Shown: positions 1 through 9,850, counted from the first letter of the stretch. The stretch: 64,000 bases of DNA from Pseudoalteromonas rubra (GCF_000967655.1 NZ_JXYA01000001.1:62001-126000), one strand, 5' to 3'. The notes: a model not told the origin generated them from the letters alone. Numbers and translations: made by a program.

Positions 1-29
1 ACTTGCTTCATTTCTTTTGAGTTTGCCAT
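1..29 (-). CDS. nqrD: NqrD, Na+-translocating NADH:quinone reductase subunit D (5' end only)
   Basis: Only the first nine codons lie in the window; they read M-A-N-S-K-E-M-K-Q, like the start of NqrD proteins. The ATG shares its A with the last base of the nqrC TAA stop (TAATG), so the two genes are translationally coupled as in other nqrABCDEF operons. NqrD is an integral membrane subunit that helps carry electrons and Na+ across the inner membrane. The rest of the gene lies beyond the left edge. Confidence 0.85.
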
Positions 30-775
30 TAGTTCAATGCCCCTTCACGTACTTTCGCAAGGAATGGACCAAACGCATCGTCGCCTGTCCAGAACTTAAA
101 TGTATTTTCAACACCGTTAGACGTTAACGTTGCACCAGACAGACCATCTACTTTATGCACATCGTTACCTGCGGTGCCTTTCACTACGTCGATTGGTAGC
201 TTTTTGCCTTCCCAGGTTGCAGTCCACTTAGGATTCTGGATTTCACCACCCAGACCCGCAGTTTCAGTGTGCTGGTAGAATTTGATTGCCTGAATGGTTT
301 CACCATCCAAATCCAATGCTACGAAGCCGTACATGATACCCCAAAGACCATAACCCTGAATTGGCAGGATCACAGACTCATATTTACCGTTGCTGTTCTT
401 TGCAAGGTAAACCGGAGACTCAGTCGTCATACGCTGAACGCCTGCAATGTCTTCCTCTTTAGGAAGCGCCACACTGCGCTCTGCATCGAACTTAGTCATA
501 GTGAAATCGAATGAGTTAGGATCTGTGTCTACAAACTCACCGGTGTTCATGTCTACAACGCGTGCATCGATCACTTGATTGTAGGTTTCTGACACGTTTT
601 CAACGTTCTCAACGCCAGCAGCCGCCAAAATGTTGCGCTGCACGTCTTCGATTTTGTTTGCCTGCTGCAGTGGGCGAAGCTGTACTGCCGCAAAAGATAC
701 GACAACCGCACACACTAAACATAGGCCAACAACAACGCCTAGCGTTTTGCCGATAGATTCATTGTTACTAGACAC
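29..775 (-). CDS. nqrC: NqrC, Na+-NQR subunit C with covalent FMN
   Basis: Subunit C of the sodium-pumping NADH:quinone oxidoreductase of the inner membrane. The 248-residue protein has one N-terminal membrane helix (about residues 10-32) and a periplasmic domain. The flavinylation motif D-G-L-S-G-A-T lies at 210-216, so Thr216 is the expected attachment site for FMN, which ApbE adds in the known systems. The start is a GTG with a good AGGAG eight bases upstream, and it overlaps the end of nqrB by 8 bases. Length is slightly below the roughly 257 residues of the Vibrio protein. Confidence 0.97.
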   Translation of the reverse strand: MSSNNESIGKTLGVVVGLCLVCAVVVSFAAVQLRPLQQANKIEDVQRNILAAAGVENVENVSETYNQVIDARVVDMNTGEFVDTDPNSFDFTMTKFDAERSVALPKEEDIAGVQRMTTESPVYLAKNSNGKYESVILPIQGYGLWGIMYGFVALDLDGETIQAIKFYQHTETAGLGGEIQNPKWTATWEGKKLPIDVVKGTAGNDVHKVDGLSGATLTSNGVENTFKFWTGDDAFGPFLAKVREGALN

Positions 776-1967
776 GTGCTAATCTCCTCTTCACATTTGA
801 CTGCACAACCATGTGGTCGAAAAGTGGTGCGAACAGGTTTGCGAATAGAATTGCCAACATCATACCCTCTGGGTATGCCGGGTTAACAACACGGATAAGC
901 ACAACCATTACACCAATCAATGCACCATATGCCCACTTACCTTTGTCTGTGAAAGACGCAGATACCGGGTCGGTTGCCATGAAGAACATACCGAATGCAA
1001 AACCACCCAGTACTAAGTGCCAGTGCCAAGGCATAGCAAATACTGTGTTAGTGTCTGAGCCGATCATGTTTAGTAGCATAGACATCACAACCATACCCAG
1101 GAAAGTACCCAGGACGATGCGCCACGATGCGATACGAACATAAATCAGGAACAAACCACCAATCATGATAGCCAGTGTAGAGGTTTCACCTACTGAACCT
1201 TGAATAAAGCCGTAGAATGCGTTCCACCACAGTACCATGTTGTCATAATCAAGCGCGCCTGTTGCAGCCTGACCCAGGTAAGTTGCACCTGAGAAAGAGT
1301 CTACCGCTGTCCACACTGTGTCACCTGAGATGTCACCAGGGTATGCGAAGAACAGGAATGCACGACCAGCCAGTGCCGGGTTCAGGAAGTTACGGCCTGT
1401 ACCACCGAATACTTCTTTAGCCACTACCACACCGAAGGTGATACCTAGTGCAACTTGCCACAGCGGGATCGTTGCAGGCAGGATCAGGGCAAACAGTACC
1501 GATGTTACGAAGAAACCTTCATTTACTTCGTGCTTACGCACTGAAGCAAATAATACTTCCCAGAAACCACCAACGATAAATACAGTCGCATAAATAGGCA
1601 GAAAGAAACAGGCCCCGTAGAACATCTTCGCGCCCCAGCCAGAGTCGGCCGTAAGCTCACCGCCAAACAGCTGGAAAAGTGCCGCCTGCCAAGTGTTTGC
1701 AATTTCAAAACCATTGCCCAGCGCGATAGCTGCCTGGTGACCAATGTTGAACATACCAAAGAACATAGCTGGGAATGTCGCCATCCAAACTAAGATCATG
1801 ATACGTTTCAGGTCGATATTATCACGTACGTGAGTGCCGCCTTTGTTGACATAACCTGGCGTGTAGAAAACAGTTGCAACTGCTTCGTACAGGGCATACC
1901 ACTTCTCGTGTTTACCACCAGGTTCAAAGTGAGGTTCAATGTCTTCTAAAAATTTCTTTAAGGCCAT
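768..1967 (-). CDS. nqrB: NqrB, Na+-NQR subunit B
   Basis: Large membrane subunit of Na+-NQR that carries covalent FMN and contributes to the Na+ pathway and quinone reduction. The 399-residue protein is strongly hydrophobic with many helices. The flavinylation motif D-S-F-S-G-A-T occupies 223-229, so Thr229 corresponds to Thr236 of the Vibrio cholerae subunit. Gly133-Gly134 in F-I-V-G-G-F-W align with the glycines (140/141 in Vibrio) at which korormicin/HQNO resistance changes are reported, so the inhibitor site looks like the sensitive form. The gene starts one base after the nqrA stop and overlaps nqrC, so it is part of one operon. Confidence 0.98.
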   Translation of the reverse strand: MALKKFLEDIEPHFEPGGKHEKWYALYEAVATVFYTPGYVNKGGTHVRDNIDLKRIMILVWMATFPAMFFGMFNIGHQAAIALGNGFEIANTWQAALFQLFGGELTADSGWGAKMFYGACFFLPIYATVFIVGGFWEVLFASVRKHEVNEGFFVTSVLFALILPATIPLWQVALGITFGVVVAKEVFGGTGRNFLNPALAGRAFLFFAYPGDISGDTVWTAVDSFSGATYLGQAATGALDYDNMVLWWNAFYGFIQGSVGETSTLAIMIGGLFLIYVRIASWRIVLGTFLGMVVMSMLLNMIGSDTNTVFAMPWHWHLVLGGFAFGMFFMATDPVSASFTDKGKWAYGALIGVMVVLIRVVNPAYPEGMMLAILFANLFAPLFDHMVVQSNVKRRLARV

Positions 1968-1968
1968 T

Positions 1969-3312
1969 TTAACCTTCCTTCTCGATTGTAGTCAGGCAAT
2001 CACGTAAGATTGATCCATAGTCGTATTTGCCCGGACAAACGAAGGTACACAACGCCAGATCTTCTTCATCCAGCTCTAGCGCACCCAATGAAATCGCGCT
2101 GTCCAGATCACCAGAGATCAGGTCACGCAACAACAGAGTTGGCAGGATATCAAGCGGCATTACACGCTCATAGTTACCAATTGGCACCATCGCACGCTTT
2201 GAGCCACCCGTAGAGGTCGTCATCTTGAACAGACGACTTGGCGCAAAGTGAGAGATGAAAGTACGGGTTACAGAGAACTTAGTACTACCCGGTGCGATCC
2301 AGCCAAACAGCTCTTTCTCACGACCTTCAGACAGCACGCAAACCTGTACATGGTAACGACCCAGGTAAGCATGAGGACCGGCGGCTGTTTTACCAGCTAA
2401 CACAGAGCCAGAAATGACCCGGTTTTCACCATCTTCAAGTTCACCTGCAACTAAATCGGTTAACGACGCACCAACTTGAGTTTTAACAAGACGCGGGTTC
2501 TTCACACTCGGACCGGCCAAAGCAACAACACGATCTGAGTAAACTTCACCGCTTAGGAATAGCTTACCGAAAGCAATGACGTCCTGGTATCCCAGGTGCC
2601 ATACTTGCTTGTTAGCGCCAACAGCATCGAGATTGTGGATGTGTGTACCAACCAGACCAGCAGGGTGAACACCCGCAAACTCATGTACTTCTACCTGAGA
2701 AAGCGAAGAGCTCGGCACCTTGCTGCCAGCTTGCTTACAAACAAACACTTTGCCGTCAGTCAGACGCGAAACCACAGCCAGACCAGCTTCAAACGCTTCC
2801 ACGTTATCGGCGATCACAACAGCAGGATCCGCAGCTAGAGGGTTAGTGTCAATTGCGGTAACAAAGATCGAGCTTGGCGACGCGCTAGGTACTGCTACAC
2901 GACTGAAAGGACGTGCACGCAACGCTGGCCATTGACCCGATTCGATCAGCACTTCTTTCACTTTTTCGCGATCCAGGTTGCCGAGTTCAGCAGCCGGGAA
3001 CTTGTCAAAAGTGATTTGCTCATCGCCCTGTACTTCAATCACAACGGACTGAAGAACACGCTTGGCTCCACGGTTAATTTCTTTAACTACACCAGAGGCT
3101 GGCGCAGTAAACTTGACGCCAGGATTCTTTTTGTCTTCAAAAAGAACTTGGCCTTTCTTGACTTGGTCATCCACACGGACTCGCATGGTTGGACGCATAC
3201 CAATAAACTCTTCACCCAACACAGCTACTCGTTTGACAGCAGAACCATCATGAATAACTTGCTGTGGTGCGCCCTCTATGGGTAAGTCCAGACCTTTTTT
3301 TATGTTGATCAT
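1969..3312 (-). CDS. nqrA: NqrA, Na+-NQR subunit A
   Basis: First gene of the nqr operon and a peripheral cytoplasmic subunit of the Na+-pumping NADH:quinone reductase. The N terminus [14 protein letters not shown] is the NqrA hallmark. I chose the ATG at 3312 (447 residues) because the conserved sequence begins there. An in-frame ATG at 3324 would add four residues, and neither has a strong ribosome-binding site. The subunit lacks cofactor-binding motifs and is known to lie close to the quinone site. It is followed by nqrB after one base. Confidence 0.95.
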   Translation of the reverse strand: MINIKKGLDLPIEGAPQQVIHDGSAVKRVAVLGEEFIGMRPTMRVRVDDQVKKGQVLFEDKKNPGVKFTAPASGVVKEINRGAKRVLQSVVIEVQGDEQITFDKFPAAELGNLDREKVKEVLIESGQWPALRARPFSRVAVPSASPSSIFVTAIDTNPLAADPAVVIADNVEAFEAGLAVVSRLTDGKVFVCKQAGSKVPSSSLSQVEVHEFAGVHPAGLVGTHIHNLDAVGANKQVWHLGYQDVIAFGKLFLSGEVYSDRVVALAGPSVKNPRLVKTQVGASLTDLVAGELEDGENRVISGSVLAGKTAAGPHAYLGRYHVQVCVLSEGREKELFGWIAPGSTKFSVTRTFISHFAPSRLFKMTTSTGGSKRAMVPIGNYERVMPLDILPTLLLRDLISGDLDSAISLGALELDEEDLALCTFVCPGKYDYGSILRDCLTTIEKEG

Positions 3313-3693
3313 ACGCACTTGCATTACATTAACGGAAAGAAATTGAAAAATCTTTACTTACCACGGCACTATTCTCTAAGTTGTATTGGATTCAAAGAGC
3401 TGGCACAACATACACAAAGTCGGGCCAACCTGTCCGCAACCGCAAACGAGCACCGTGGTATATAGTCCTTACATATTTCCGCAATTTTAACATTAATCGT
3501 ACTGACTATGCGAGTGGAAATATGAAAATAATACGACTTAACAATGGATTTAGTTCATCGGACGACACTGCAAGAATTTAAATATAGACCAAAGTGGTAT
3601 TGATGAAAAATAGACGGGTATTGAGGGTGGGTGTTTATCTGTGCTGCGTATTTGGGAGAACGGGCAAAATCAGCGATTTTGCCCGTTGGCGGG
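3313..3693. other. Intergenic region upstream of nqrA
   Basis: 381 bases between the nqrA start and the fabV stop, both minus-strand genes. It must hold the nqr promoter, but I could not single out a convincing -35/-10 pair. The half near fabV carries a hairpin at 3661-3685. Short open frames on the plus strand here start with TTG, lack ribosome-binding sites and resemble nothing I know, so I do not call them genes. Confidence 0.6.
3661..3685 (-). terminator. Hairpin after fabV (no U-tract)
   Basis: CGGGCAAAAT and ATTTTGCCCG form a perfect 10-bp stem with a 5-base loop, 9 bases beyond the fabV stop. On the minus strand it is followed by TTCTCC rather than a run of T, so it may act as an mRNA 3'-end stabiliser or a Rho-assisted terminator rather than a classical intrinsic one. 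Confidence 0.5.
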
Positions 3694-4884
3694 CTAGATT
3701 AAGTGATTAATCTCAACCACCGTATTCACGTCTGCATCATAGTCGACAGACTCAATGCCGAAGCCAAATAGCTTCAGGAACTCATTGTGATAACCAGCGT
3801 AATCTGTCAGCTCGTCGATGCTGTCGGTGTCTACTTTATCCCAAATCACCTTGATACGTGCCTGTACACCGTCTTCCAGCTCTTTATAGTTCTGGAACAG
3901 GTGGCCACCTTCGTCAAAACGTGGGTTTTCGCCGTACAGGTTTTCGCTAAACAAGCCATGGATCTGCTCGATGGTTCCCTCGTAGGTGCCGTCTTCTTTA
4001 GTTACCCGGAACAACGTAGAAATGTACAAAGGCATAATCGGAATAGCCGAGCTCGCCTGAGTGACTACCGCGTTCAGTGACGCCACATAAGCTTCTCCAT
4101 TCAACGCTTGTGTCGATGCTTTAATGGCATCCGCCGCACGGGTAAGATCTTCTTTGGCTTTACCTATGGTCGCATGACCGTAAATAGGCCAGGTCAGCTC
4201 TTTACCAATATAAGTGTAAGCCGACGTTTTGAAGCCTTCGGCCAGTACATCTGCTTCTTTCAGCGCTTCCAGCCACAACTCCCAGTCTTCACCACCCATC
4301 ACTTTCACTGTGTTGGCAATTTCTTCCTCTCTGGCCGCTTCTACAGACACTTCTTCAATGCTGCGCATTGTCGTATTGAGGTTCTTAGTGGTGACTGTCT
4401 GGCCGATTGGTTTAAGTACCGATGAAAAGGTCTCACCCGACTTAGGATCGGTACGACGTGGTGATGCCAGGCTGTAGATAATCAGGTCTACTTTGCCCAT
4501 TTCGGCTTTGATGGTTTCAATCGCTTTGGCTTTTAATTCATCGGAGAAGGCATCGCCATTAATGTTCTTGGACCACAGGCCAGCTTCATCCGCAGCCTGC
4601 TGAAATGCCGCCGTGTTATACCAGCCAGCAGACGCGGTTCTTTTCTCAGTGCCTTTCTTTTCAAAAAAGATACCCAATGTTTTTGCGCCTGCGCCGAATG
4701 CAGCAGTGATACGAGAAGCCAGGCCATAACCGGTTGATGCACCGATCACCAGGACATTTTTAGGACCATTATTAAGCGGCCCCTGAGCCTTAACATAAGC
4801 AATTTGTTCTTTTACGTGCTCAGTACAACCCACCGGGTGGGCATTTGTACAGATAAAACCACGGATCTTAGGTTTGATGACCAT
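3694..4884 (-). CDS. fabV: FabV, NADH-dependent trans-2-enoyl-ACP reductase
   Basis: Carries out the last reduction of each fatty-acid elongation cycle (enoyl-ACP to acyl-ACP with NADH) in the cytoplasm. The 396-residue length is typical of FabV rather than the ~260 of FabI. The dinucleotide-binding stretch G-A-S-T-G-Y-G lies at 48-54, and the catalytic pair follows the FabV rule Y-X8-K with Tyr235 and Lys244. The start has AGGA at good spacing. FabV enzymes are known for low sensitivity to triclosan. It lies 72 bases downstream of bolA on the same strand, so the two may be cotranscribed. Confidence 0.97.
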   Translation of the reverse strand: MVIKPKIRGFICTNAHPVGCTEHVKEQIAYVKAQGPLNNGPKNVLVIGASTGYGLASRITAAFGAGAKTLGIFFEKKGTEKRTASAGWYNTAAFQQAADEAGLWSKNINGDAFSDELKAKAIETIKAEMGKVDLIIYSLASPRRTDPKSGETFSSVLKPIGQTVTTKNLNTTMRSIEEVSVEAAREEEIANTVKVMGGEDWELWLEALKEADVLAEGFKTSAYTYIGKELTWPIYGHATIGKAKEDLTRAADAIKASTQALNGEAYVASLNAVVTQASSAIPIMPLYISTLFRVTKEDGTYEGTIEQIHGLFSENLYGENPRFDEGGHLFQNYKELEDGVQARIKVIWDKVDTDSIDELTDYAGYHNEFLKLFGFGIESVDYDADVNTVVEINHLI

Positions 4885-4956
4885 GTCTATTCCTACATAT
4901 TCTGTATTATGAAAACCGCGTTAGTTTAAATGCAGATCCTGAAAACACAGGTCTGA

Positions 4957-5274
4957 TCACTCGCTATCGAATTTTGAACCGCCCAGGCAGCTTGGGGAAT
5001 CAGGCACTTCGCCATGCTGATCGGCATATTCTTCTGGAGTATAAGTGTGGATGGCCAGCGCATGAATGTGATTGGCAAGCTCTTCCTTTAATACCTCATT
5101 GATCAGGCGATGGCGCTGTAACAGTCGCTGCCCGGCAAACTTGTCGCTGACGACAATCACCTTAAAATGCGACTCGCTACCTCGACTGTGCATGTGGCTT
5201 TCGTTGACAACGTTAAGGTGTTTGCAAGCGATAGCGTCGGCAAGTTTACTATAGATTTGTTGTTGCATTGACAT
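4957..5274 (-). CDS. bolA: BolA family protein
   Basis: A 105-residue member of the BolA family, small cytoplasmic proteins that pair with monothiol glutaredoxins to bind [2Fe-2S] clusters and that also affect cell shape and stress-gene transcription. The family core V-N-E-S-H-M-H followed by S-H-F-K-V is present at about residues 22-40, and the R-H-R-L-I-N segment follows at about 54-59. The tail (about 85-105) is poorly conserved in the family. The ATG at 5274 has GGGAG six bases upstream. The gene precedes fabV and follows an AlkB-like gene, all on the minus strand. Confidence 0.92.
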   Translation of the reverse strand: MSMQQQIYSKLADAIACKHLNVVNESHMHSRGSESHFKVIVVSDKFAGQRLLQRHRLINEVLKEELANHIHALAIHTYTPEEYADQHGEVPDSPSCLGGSKFDSE

Positions 5275-5329
5275 AACTCACTCCCAGTACGGAGAAAATT
5301 TAGCGCCTACTATACGCACTTATGCGTCA

Positions 5330-5911
5330 TTAACCAACTGTTCTGAAGGTCAGGTTAATTCGCCCCTGAGTAACGCGCGCTTGTTTGGGCAATGCATGTT
5401 GATAGTCTTGCTGACTGCGCCCTGTCATCAGTAAACCACTGCCTGTAGGCAGAGGCAAAGTCAGGATTTCCTGGCTCTGCTTGTGGCGAATTTTGAAATG
5501 ACGGGTAGCACCCAGAGATAAAGAAAAGATAGTCGGACAAGCGCCAAGCTCTGCTTCGTCATCGCTGTGCCAGCCCATGCTGTCCTGCCCATCCCGATAC
5601 CAGTTTACCAACAGCGCATTAAAATCCTGACCAAACTGACGCATCAGGCGGGTTCGCATTGCACTCAGAACCGGTGGCCAGGGAGTATTTTCAAGCTGGG
5701 TGCCCGAGTAGCCATAGGACACTGACTTGTCCGCCACAAAACACTGCAACCTGGGAATTGGTGTGGTACGGCCAAACAGGGTGATATCAGGTTGCTGCCA
5801 AACCAGGGTGGAGGCTAAATGTGCATAAAGCGCCAGACTTTTTTCAAAGCTCAGACATGCTGGCAGATACTCAAAACCCGGGGGCAAACATTCTTTGTTC
5901 AGTCTCGACAT
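5330..5911 (-). CDS. AlkB-like 2-oxoglutarate/Fe(II) dioxygenase
   Basis: A 193-residue oxygenase of the AlkB superfamily, whose members oxidatively remove alkyl groups from DNA or RNA bases. The iron ligands are visible as H115-x-D117 (W-H-S-D-D-E) and H172. The 2-oxoglutarate-binding motif R-x-N-x-T-x-R is present at 184-190. Overall it looks more like the AlkB homologue 2/3 type than classical E. coli AlkB, which is why I give no symbol. It is divergent from rlmG with a 60-85 base gap. No LexA-like or Ada-like box was recognised upstream. Confidence 0.88.
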   Translation of the reverse strand: MSRLNKECLPPGFEYLPACLSFEKSLALYAHLASTLVWQQPDITLFGRTTPIPRLQCFVADKSVSYGYSGTQLENTPWPPVLSAMRTRLMRQFGQDFNALLVNWYRDGQDSMGWHSDDEAELGACPTIFSLSLGATRHFKIRHKQSQEILTLPLPTGSGLLMTGRSQQDYQHALPKQARVTQGRINLTFRTVG

Positions 5912-5996
5912 GCTATATTACGCGTTCTGTTAGTTTTGCTGTACTTTGCACCTATGCAAGGTAGTGGCACCAACCATGAGTGAGATTCGCCCCATC

Positions 5997-7160
5997 ATGA
6001 TCACCGACGCTGTACTGGCCGGCACGGCTCTGACCCTGCATCGTTTTCCTCTCGAGCAAAAAAATCGCAGCCTGCAAGCCTGGGATGCGGCTGACGAATA
6101 CCTGCTGGAACATATTACCACAGCTTACCCTGACGCTCGCGATATTCTGATCCTCAATGATGCCTTTGGCGCTCTGAGTTGTACGCTGGCAGCCAAGTTG
6201 CAAGATCACGCCCAGTGGCAAATTACACAGGTAAGCGATTCATTTGTGGCTCAGCAGGCAACCTGTCATAACCTCGCTGAAAACCAACTCGACTGGGTGC
6301 TGGACGACGCGAAACTTAAGCAGCAAGATAGCCTGGCAACCTTGCCAGCGCAGTGCGATCTGATCTTAATTAAGGTACCTAAAAATGCCGGACTGCTACA
6401 ACATCAGTTGTCTCAGCTCAGCCATATGGCTGCGGATATTCCCGTTGTAGCCGCAGGCAAAGCCAAAGAAATTCACACCTCAACCCTAAAAAGTTTTAGT
6501 CATTTTTTGCAACAGCCGACCACCAGCCTGGCGGTCAAGAAATCCAGACTGATCTTTTGCGCGACCACAGGTAAGCCGGTTGCGGACAAGTTCCCGGTCA
6601 GCTGGGCACTGGAAAACTCACCCTTCACCATTTATAACCATGCCAATGTTTTCTCCCGGGACTCTCTGGATATCGGGGCACGGTTTTTTATCAACTATCT
6701 GCCAGCGGGTAAAAAGCCATTGCGGGTAATCGATTTGGGCTGTGGTAACGGCGTGATTGGGTTACAAACGCTGTCACGGATGCCGAACGCTCAGGTAACC
6801 TTTGTTGATGAATCAGCCATGGCTGTGGCCAGCGCCAAAGAGAATGTCAGCAGTAACTTGCCAGACAGACTGGGCGACTGCCAGTTTGTGCAAAATGATT
6901 GCCTCAGCGACTTTGAGCCAAACTCTGCTGATCTGGTGCTGTGCAACCCGCCGTTTCATCAGGCACAGGCAATCACCGATCACATCGCCTGGCAAATGTT
7001 CCTGCAAGCAAAACATACTCTGAGAAATGGCGGAGAACTCAGGATCATTGGCAATCGTCATCTTGATTACCTTGATAAGTTGCAGCGCCTGTTCGGGAAT
7101 TGTAAGGTGATAGGCAATAATAAAAAGTTTACCGTATTAAGTTCTATTAAAAGGAGCTAA
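5997..7160 (+). CDS. rlmG: RlmG, 23S rRNA (guanine-N2) methyltransferase
   Basis: Two-domain SAM-dependent methyltransferase matching RlmG, which makes m2G1835 in 23S rRNA; the related RsmC acts on 16S rRNA. The catalytic C-terminal half shows the SAM motif D-L-G-C-G-N-G and the N-P-P-F motif of N-methyltransferases, and ends with a G-N-R-H-L-D-Y segment as in E. coli RlmG. The frame is open from a TTG at 5946. I place the start at the ATG at 5997, because the following residues line up with the E. coli N terminus; an ATG at 5976 is also possible. It heads a plus-strand group with the lipoprotein and cyclophilin genes. Confidence 0.9.
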   Translation: MITDAVLAGTALTLHRFPLEQKNRSLQAWDAADEYLLEHITTAYPDARDILILNDAFGALSCTLAAKLQDHAQWQITQVSDSFVAQQATCHNLAENQLDWVLDDAKLKQQDSLATLPAQCDLILIKVPKNAGLLQHQLSQLSHMAADIPVVAAGKAKEIHTSTLKSFSHFLQQPTTSLAVKKSRLIFCATTGKPVADKFPVSWALENSPFTIYNHANVFSRDSLDIGARFFINYLPAGKKPLRVIDLGCGNGVIGLQTLSRMPNAQVTFVDESAMAVASAKENVSSNLPDRLGDCQFVQNDCLSDFEPNSADLVLCNPPFHQAQAITDHIAWQMFLQAKHTLRNGGELRIIGNRHLDYLDKLQRLFGNCKVIGNNKKFTVLSSIKRS

Positions 7161-7162
7161 TC

Positions 7163-7726
7163 ATGCGCTTAGCATTCTCTGCCTGCCTCTTTGGCACAGC
7201 ACTCAGTTTACTTGCGGGATGCAGCACTGCCCCAAAAACAGTGATCCTCAGCCCCAGCTATCAGGGGGGCAATATCAGTCAGTTATCAGATACTCTGGCG
7301 ATTAAAGTTGTTGATAACCGAACCACTAAGTTCACCATTAAAGTGCTGGAGCAGGAACCTGCGGTTTATCTGCCCAATGCCGATTTACCTGTGACCCTAA
7401 CCGGGCTGCTTGCCCAGGCGCTTGAAGCCAATGGGGCAACACTGGCACAACACAGTGACACCCAACTGACGCTGCGTATTCGCACCTTTATTGCTAAAGT
7501 GGACGAATCTTTGAGTCGCCATGAGAGCACAGCGCGTGCTGAGTTCGTTGTTGAGGTAGCTAAAGGACAACGCACCTTCTCCAAGCCCTTCAATGGTGAG
7601 GCGCAATTCAGTAAACCTCTGAAACATGATCAGTCTCAGGTTGAGGGACAGTTGAATCGACTCGCAGAGCAGGTGATCACCCGCATGCTGTCGGATAAAG
7701 AATTGATCGACTTTTTACAACAATAA
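7163..7726 (+). CDS. yajG: YajG-family lipoprotein
   Basis: A 187-residue lipoprotein: hydrophobic signal peptide ending in the lipobox L-A-G-C, with Cys20 as the lipidated residue. The mature part resembles E. coli YajG, an outer-membrane lipoprotein of unknown biochemical role. E. coli also has yajG next to ampG; here a cyclophilin gene lies between them. The start has AGGAG at ideal spacing, and it follows rlmG by two bases. Residue +2 after the cysteine is Ser, consistent with outer-membrane sorting (inference). Confidence 0.85.
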   Translation: MRLAFSACLFGTALSLLAGCSTAPKTVILSPSYQGGNISQLSDTLAIKVVDNRTTKFTIKVLEQEPAVYLPNADLPVTLTGLLAQALEANGATLAQHSDTQLTLRIRTFIAKVDESLSRHESTARAEFVVEVAKGQRTFSKPFNGEAQFSKPLKHDQSQVEGQLNRLAEQVITRMLSDKELIDFLQQ

Positions 7727-7738
7727 AAAGGCTAAGCT

Positions 7739-8365
7739 ATGCTTCGTACCCTTATAATGTCCACGCTGATCCTGATCAGCTGTTTCTCTTTTGCGAACAA
7801 TAAAGAAGGACGCTTTGTCCAAAAAGATAACCTCTTCCCTAAGGTTCAGCTCAACACCTCGCTGGGCAAAGTCATCGTCGAGCTGGACCGCTCGCGCGCG
7901 CCCATCACAGTCAATAATTTTCTCACCTACGTGATTAATGGTGACTATAAAGGTTCGGTGTTTCATCGCGTTGAACGAGATGAAGCCAATGAGCGAGACT
8001 TTGTGATCCAGGGCGGCGGCTACAACAAAGACTATGATGGCATGTTTGAGCGCCCGGCTATTTTTAACGAAAGTGGCAATGGCCTGAAAAATAACATGTA
8101 CACCATCGCCATGGCCTACCAGGATAACAAGCCTCACTCAGGTACTCGACAGTTCTTCTTTAATATGGATGACAACGATCACCTCAACCCGGGACGTGGC
8201 TGGGGCTTTGCCGTATTTGGTAGTGTCACTGATGGCTTCGAGACACTCGACAAAATCATGCAGGTTGAAACGGACTACAACAAAAAGCTCGGCTATACCT
8301 TTATCCCTAAAAAGCCCGTGATCATCCACAGCATTGAGATGCTGCCGGAAGAAACCTTCGAATAA
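7739..8365 (+). CDS. Secreted cyclophilin-type peptidyl-prolyl isomerase
   Basis: Catalyses cis-trans isomerisation of prolyl bonds. A signal peptide of about 20 residues (ending S-F-A-N-N) suggests a periplasmic location, as for PpiA. Cyclophilin signatures follow: V-F-H-R-V with the active-site Arg, F-V-I-Q-G-G-G, and S-G-T-R-Q-F-F-F with the conserved Gln-Phe. At 208 residues it is somewhat longer than PpiA (190). It is 12 bases downstream of the YajG-type gene and probably cotranscribed; a strong hairpin follows at 8375-8406. Confidence 0.9.
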   Translation: MLRTLIMSTLILISCFSFANNKEGRFVQKDNLFPKVQLNTSLGKVIVELDRSRAPITVNNFLTYVINGDYKGSVFHRVERDEANERDFVIQGGGYNKDYDGMFERPAIFNESGNGLKNNMYTIAMAYQDNKPHSGTRQFFFNMDDNDHLNPGRGWGFAVFGSVTDGFETLDKIMQVETDYNKKLGYTFIPKKPVIIHSIEMLPEETFE

Positions 8366-8374
8366 TCGTTTATC

Positions 8375-8406
8375 AGCCTGGCCCTACTGCTCGCCAGGGC
8401 CAGGCT
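8375..8406 (+). terminator. GC-rich hairpin between the cyclophilin gene and ampG
   Basis: AGCCTGGCCCT and AGGGCCAGGCT make a perfect 11-bp stem with a 10-base loop. No T-run follows; instead the ribosome-binding site of ampG begins 6 bases later. It could partly terminate transcription, protect the upstream mRNA or lower ampG expression. Confidence 0.5.
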
Positions 8407-8421
8407 GTGTTGGAAAACACT

Positions 8422-9819
8422 ATGCTCATTTCATCCAGCCTGCGTGACTACGCCAGCTACTATCGGGATAAACGCCTGCTCACCGTCTTTGCTTTTGGCG
8501 TTAGTCAGGGCTTTCCCTGGGTTCTAATCGGCTCAGTCATGTCTGCCTGGCTGAAAGACGAAGGCCTGAGCCGCAGCATGATAGGCTTGTTTGGCATAGT
8601 GTTTAGCGCCTACACCATTAACTTTTTATGGTCTCCGTTGCTGGACCGGGTGCGTCTGCCCTTGCTTACCCAGTGGCTGGGCCAGCGGCGCAGCTGGATA
8701 GCCGCGGGACAACTGATTGTTGCCTTGTCTGCACTGGCCTTAAGCCAGGTCGATCTTAAAGCGGACCTTTATCAGGCTGCATTATTGTGTTTCATTATTG
8801 CTCTGAGTGCGGCTACCCATGATATTGCAATAGACGCTTATCGGATCGATATTCTGCCCCCCGAGGAAAGTGAAAAGTCCACGGCCGCCGCTGCCATGGC
8901 CACCTCAGGTTGGTGGAGTGGCTATGCCCTGCTCGGTGCCATTCCGTTTTTTGCCGCCGATTTACCCGGCATCAGCTGGCCCGAAATCTACGCCCTGCTG
9001 GCACTGATCATGCTTATGCTGTTTGGTATCACACTGGCCGCCCGTGAGCCCGTATCCCATCGTGAACACACCCAACAACAGCTGCAAGCGCAATATCAAT
9101 CCAAGCTTGCAGGGCTGGAACACAGCAGACTGCAACGTATGCTGGCCTGGCTGGCGGTCACCCTGGTCGAGCCGTTTCGCAGCTTCTTTAACCGTAATGG
9201 CGTAAAGGCCGCCTTAGCCCTGCTGGCCTTTATCTTTTTGTTCAAAATCGGCGAAGCCTTCCTGGCTCGTATGTCGATCGTGTTTTATAAAGAAATCGGC
9301 TTTAGTAATAGTCAGATAGCCCAGTACTCTAAGCTCGGAACCGGCCTTATTACGATTATTTTCGCCTTTCTGGGCAGCATCTTTAATCATAAATATGGCA
9401 TTGTAAAAGGCTTATTTATCAGCGGTGTGGCTATGGCTGCATCTAACCTGATGTTTTCCTGGATAGCGGTCGCGGGCCCCAAAGAACACTTGTATGCCCT
9501 TGCCATTGTTATTGACGGGTTTACTCAGGCCTGGTCACTGGTCGCCATGGTGTCGTTTATCTCAATGTTGTGCGATCGTGCCTTTAGTGCAACGCATTAC
9601 GCCCTGCTGGCGTCTCTTGGTAGCCTGGGCAGAACCGTTTTGTCGAGCTATAGCGGCGTCGTCATTGATGACTGGCTGGGCGGTAACTGGGCGGTATTTT
9701 TCGCACTGACAGCGCTGATGGTGCTACCTTCATTGATATTCTTATATGCGATCCGTCATAAACTCTACGAGATTGAGCAAAACTATCACAATCAGGGGAA
9801 ATCTCAGCAGGAAAAGTGA
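8422..9819 (+). CDS. ampG: AmpG-type muropeptide permease (MFS)
   Basis: Inner-membrane major-facilitator transporter of the AmpG family, which imports anhydro-muropeptides for peptidoglycan recycling. The frame opens at a GTG (8407), but the ATG at 8422 has GGA seven bases before it and fits the family N terminus, giving 465 residues. The early segment G-V-S-Q-G-F-P-W and the D-x-x-x-D-x-Y-R-I-D stretch near residue 140 are AmpG-like, and about 12-14 hydrophobic helices can be traced. It lies next to a YajG-type gene as in E. coli. Confidence 0.92.
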   Translation: MLISSSLRDYASYYRDKRLLTVFAFGVSQGFPWVLIGSVMSAWLKDEGLSRSMIGLFGIVFSAYTINFLWSPLLDRVRLPLLTQWLGQRRSWIAAGQLIVALSALALSQVDLKADLYQAALLCFIIALSAATHDIAIDAYRIDILPPEESEKSTAAAAMATSGWWSGYALLGAIPFFAADLPGISWPEIYALLALIMLMLFGITLAAREPVSHREHTQQQLQAQYQSKLAGLEHSRLQRMLAWLAVTLVEPFRSFFNRNGVKAALALLAFIFLFKIGEAFLARMSIVFYKEIGFSNSQIAQYSKLGTGLITIIFAFLGSIFNHKYGIVKGLFISGVAMAASNLMFSWIAVAGPKEHLYALAIVIDGFTQAWSLVAMVSFISMLCDRAFSATHYALLASLGSLGRTVLSSYSGVVIDDWLGGNWAVFFALTALMVLPSLIFLYAIRHKLYEIEQNYHNQGKSQQEK

Positions 9820-9850
9820 TGGGTGTGTCTGGTCCATGCTAGAAGGATAG

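Noticed and set aside
3381..3581. 66-residue plus-strand frame in the nqr upstream region
   Set aside because: TTG start, no ribosome-binding site and no recognisable sequence; the region is needed for the nqr promoter.
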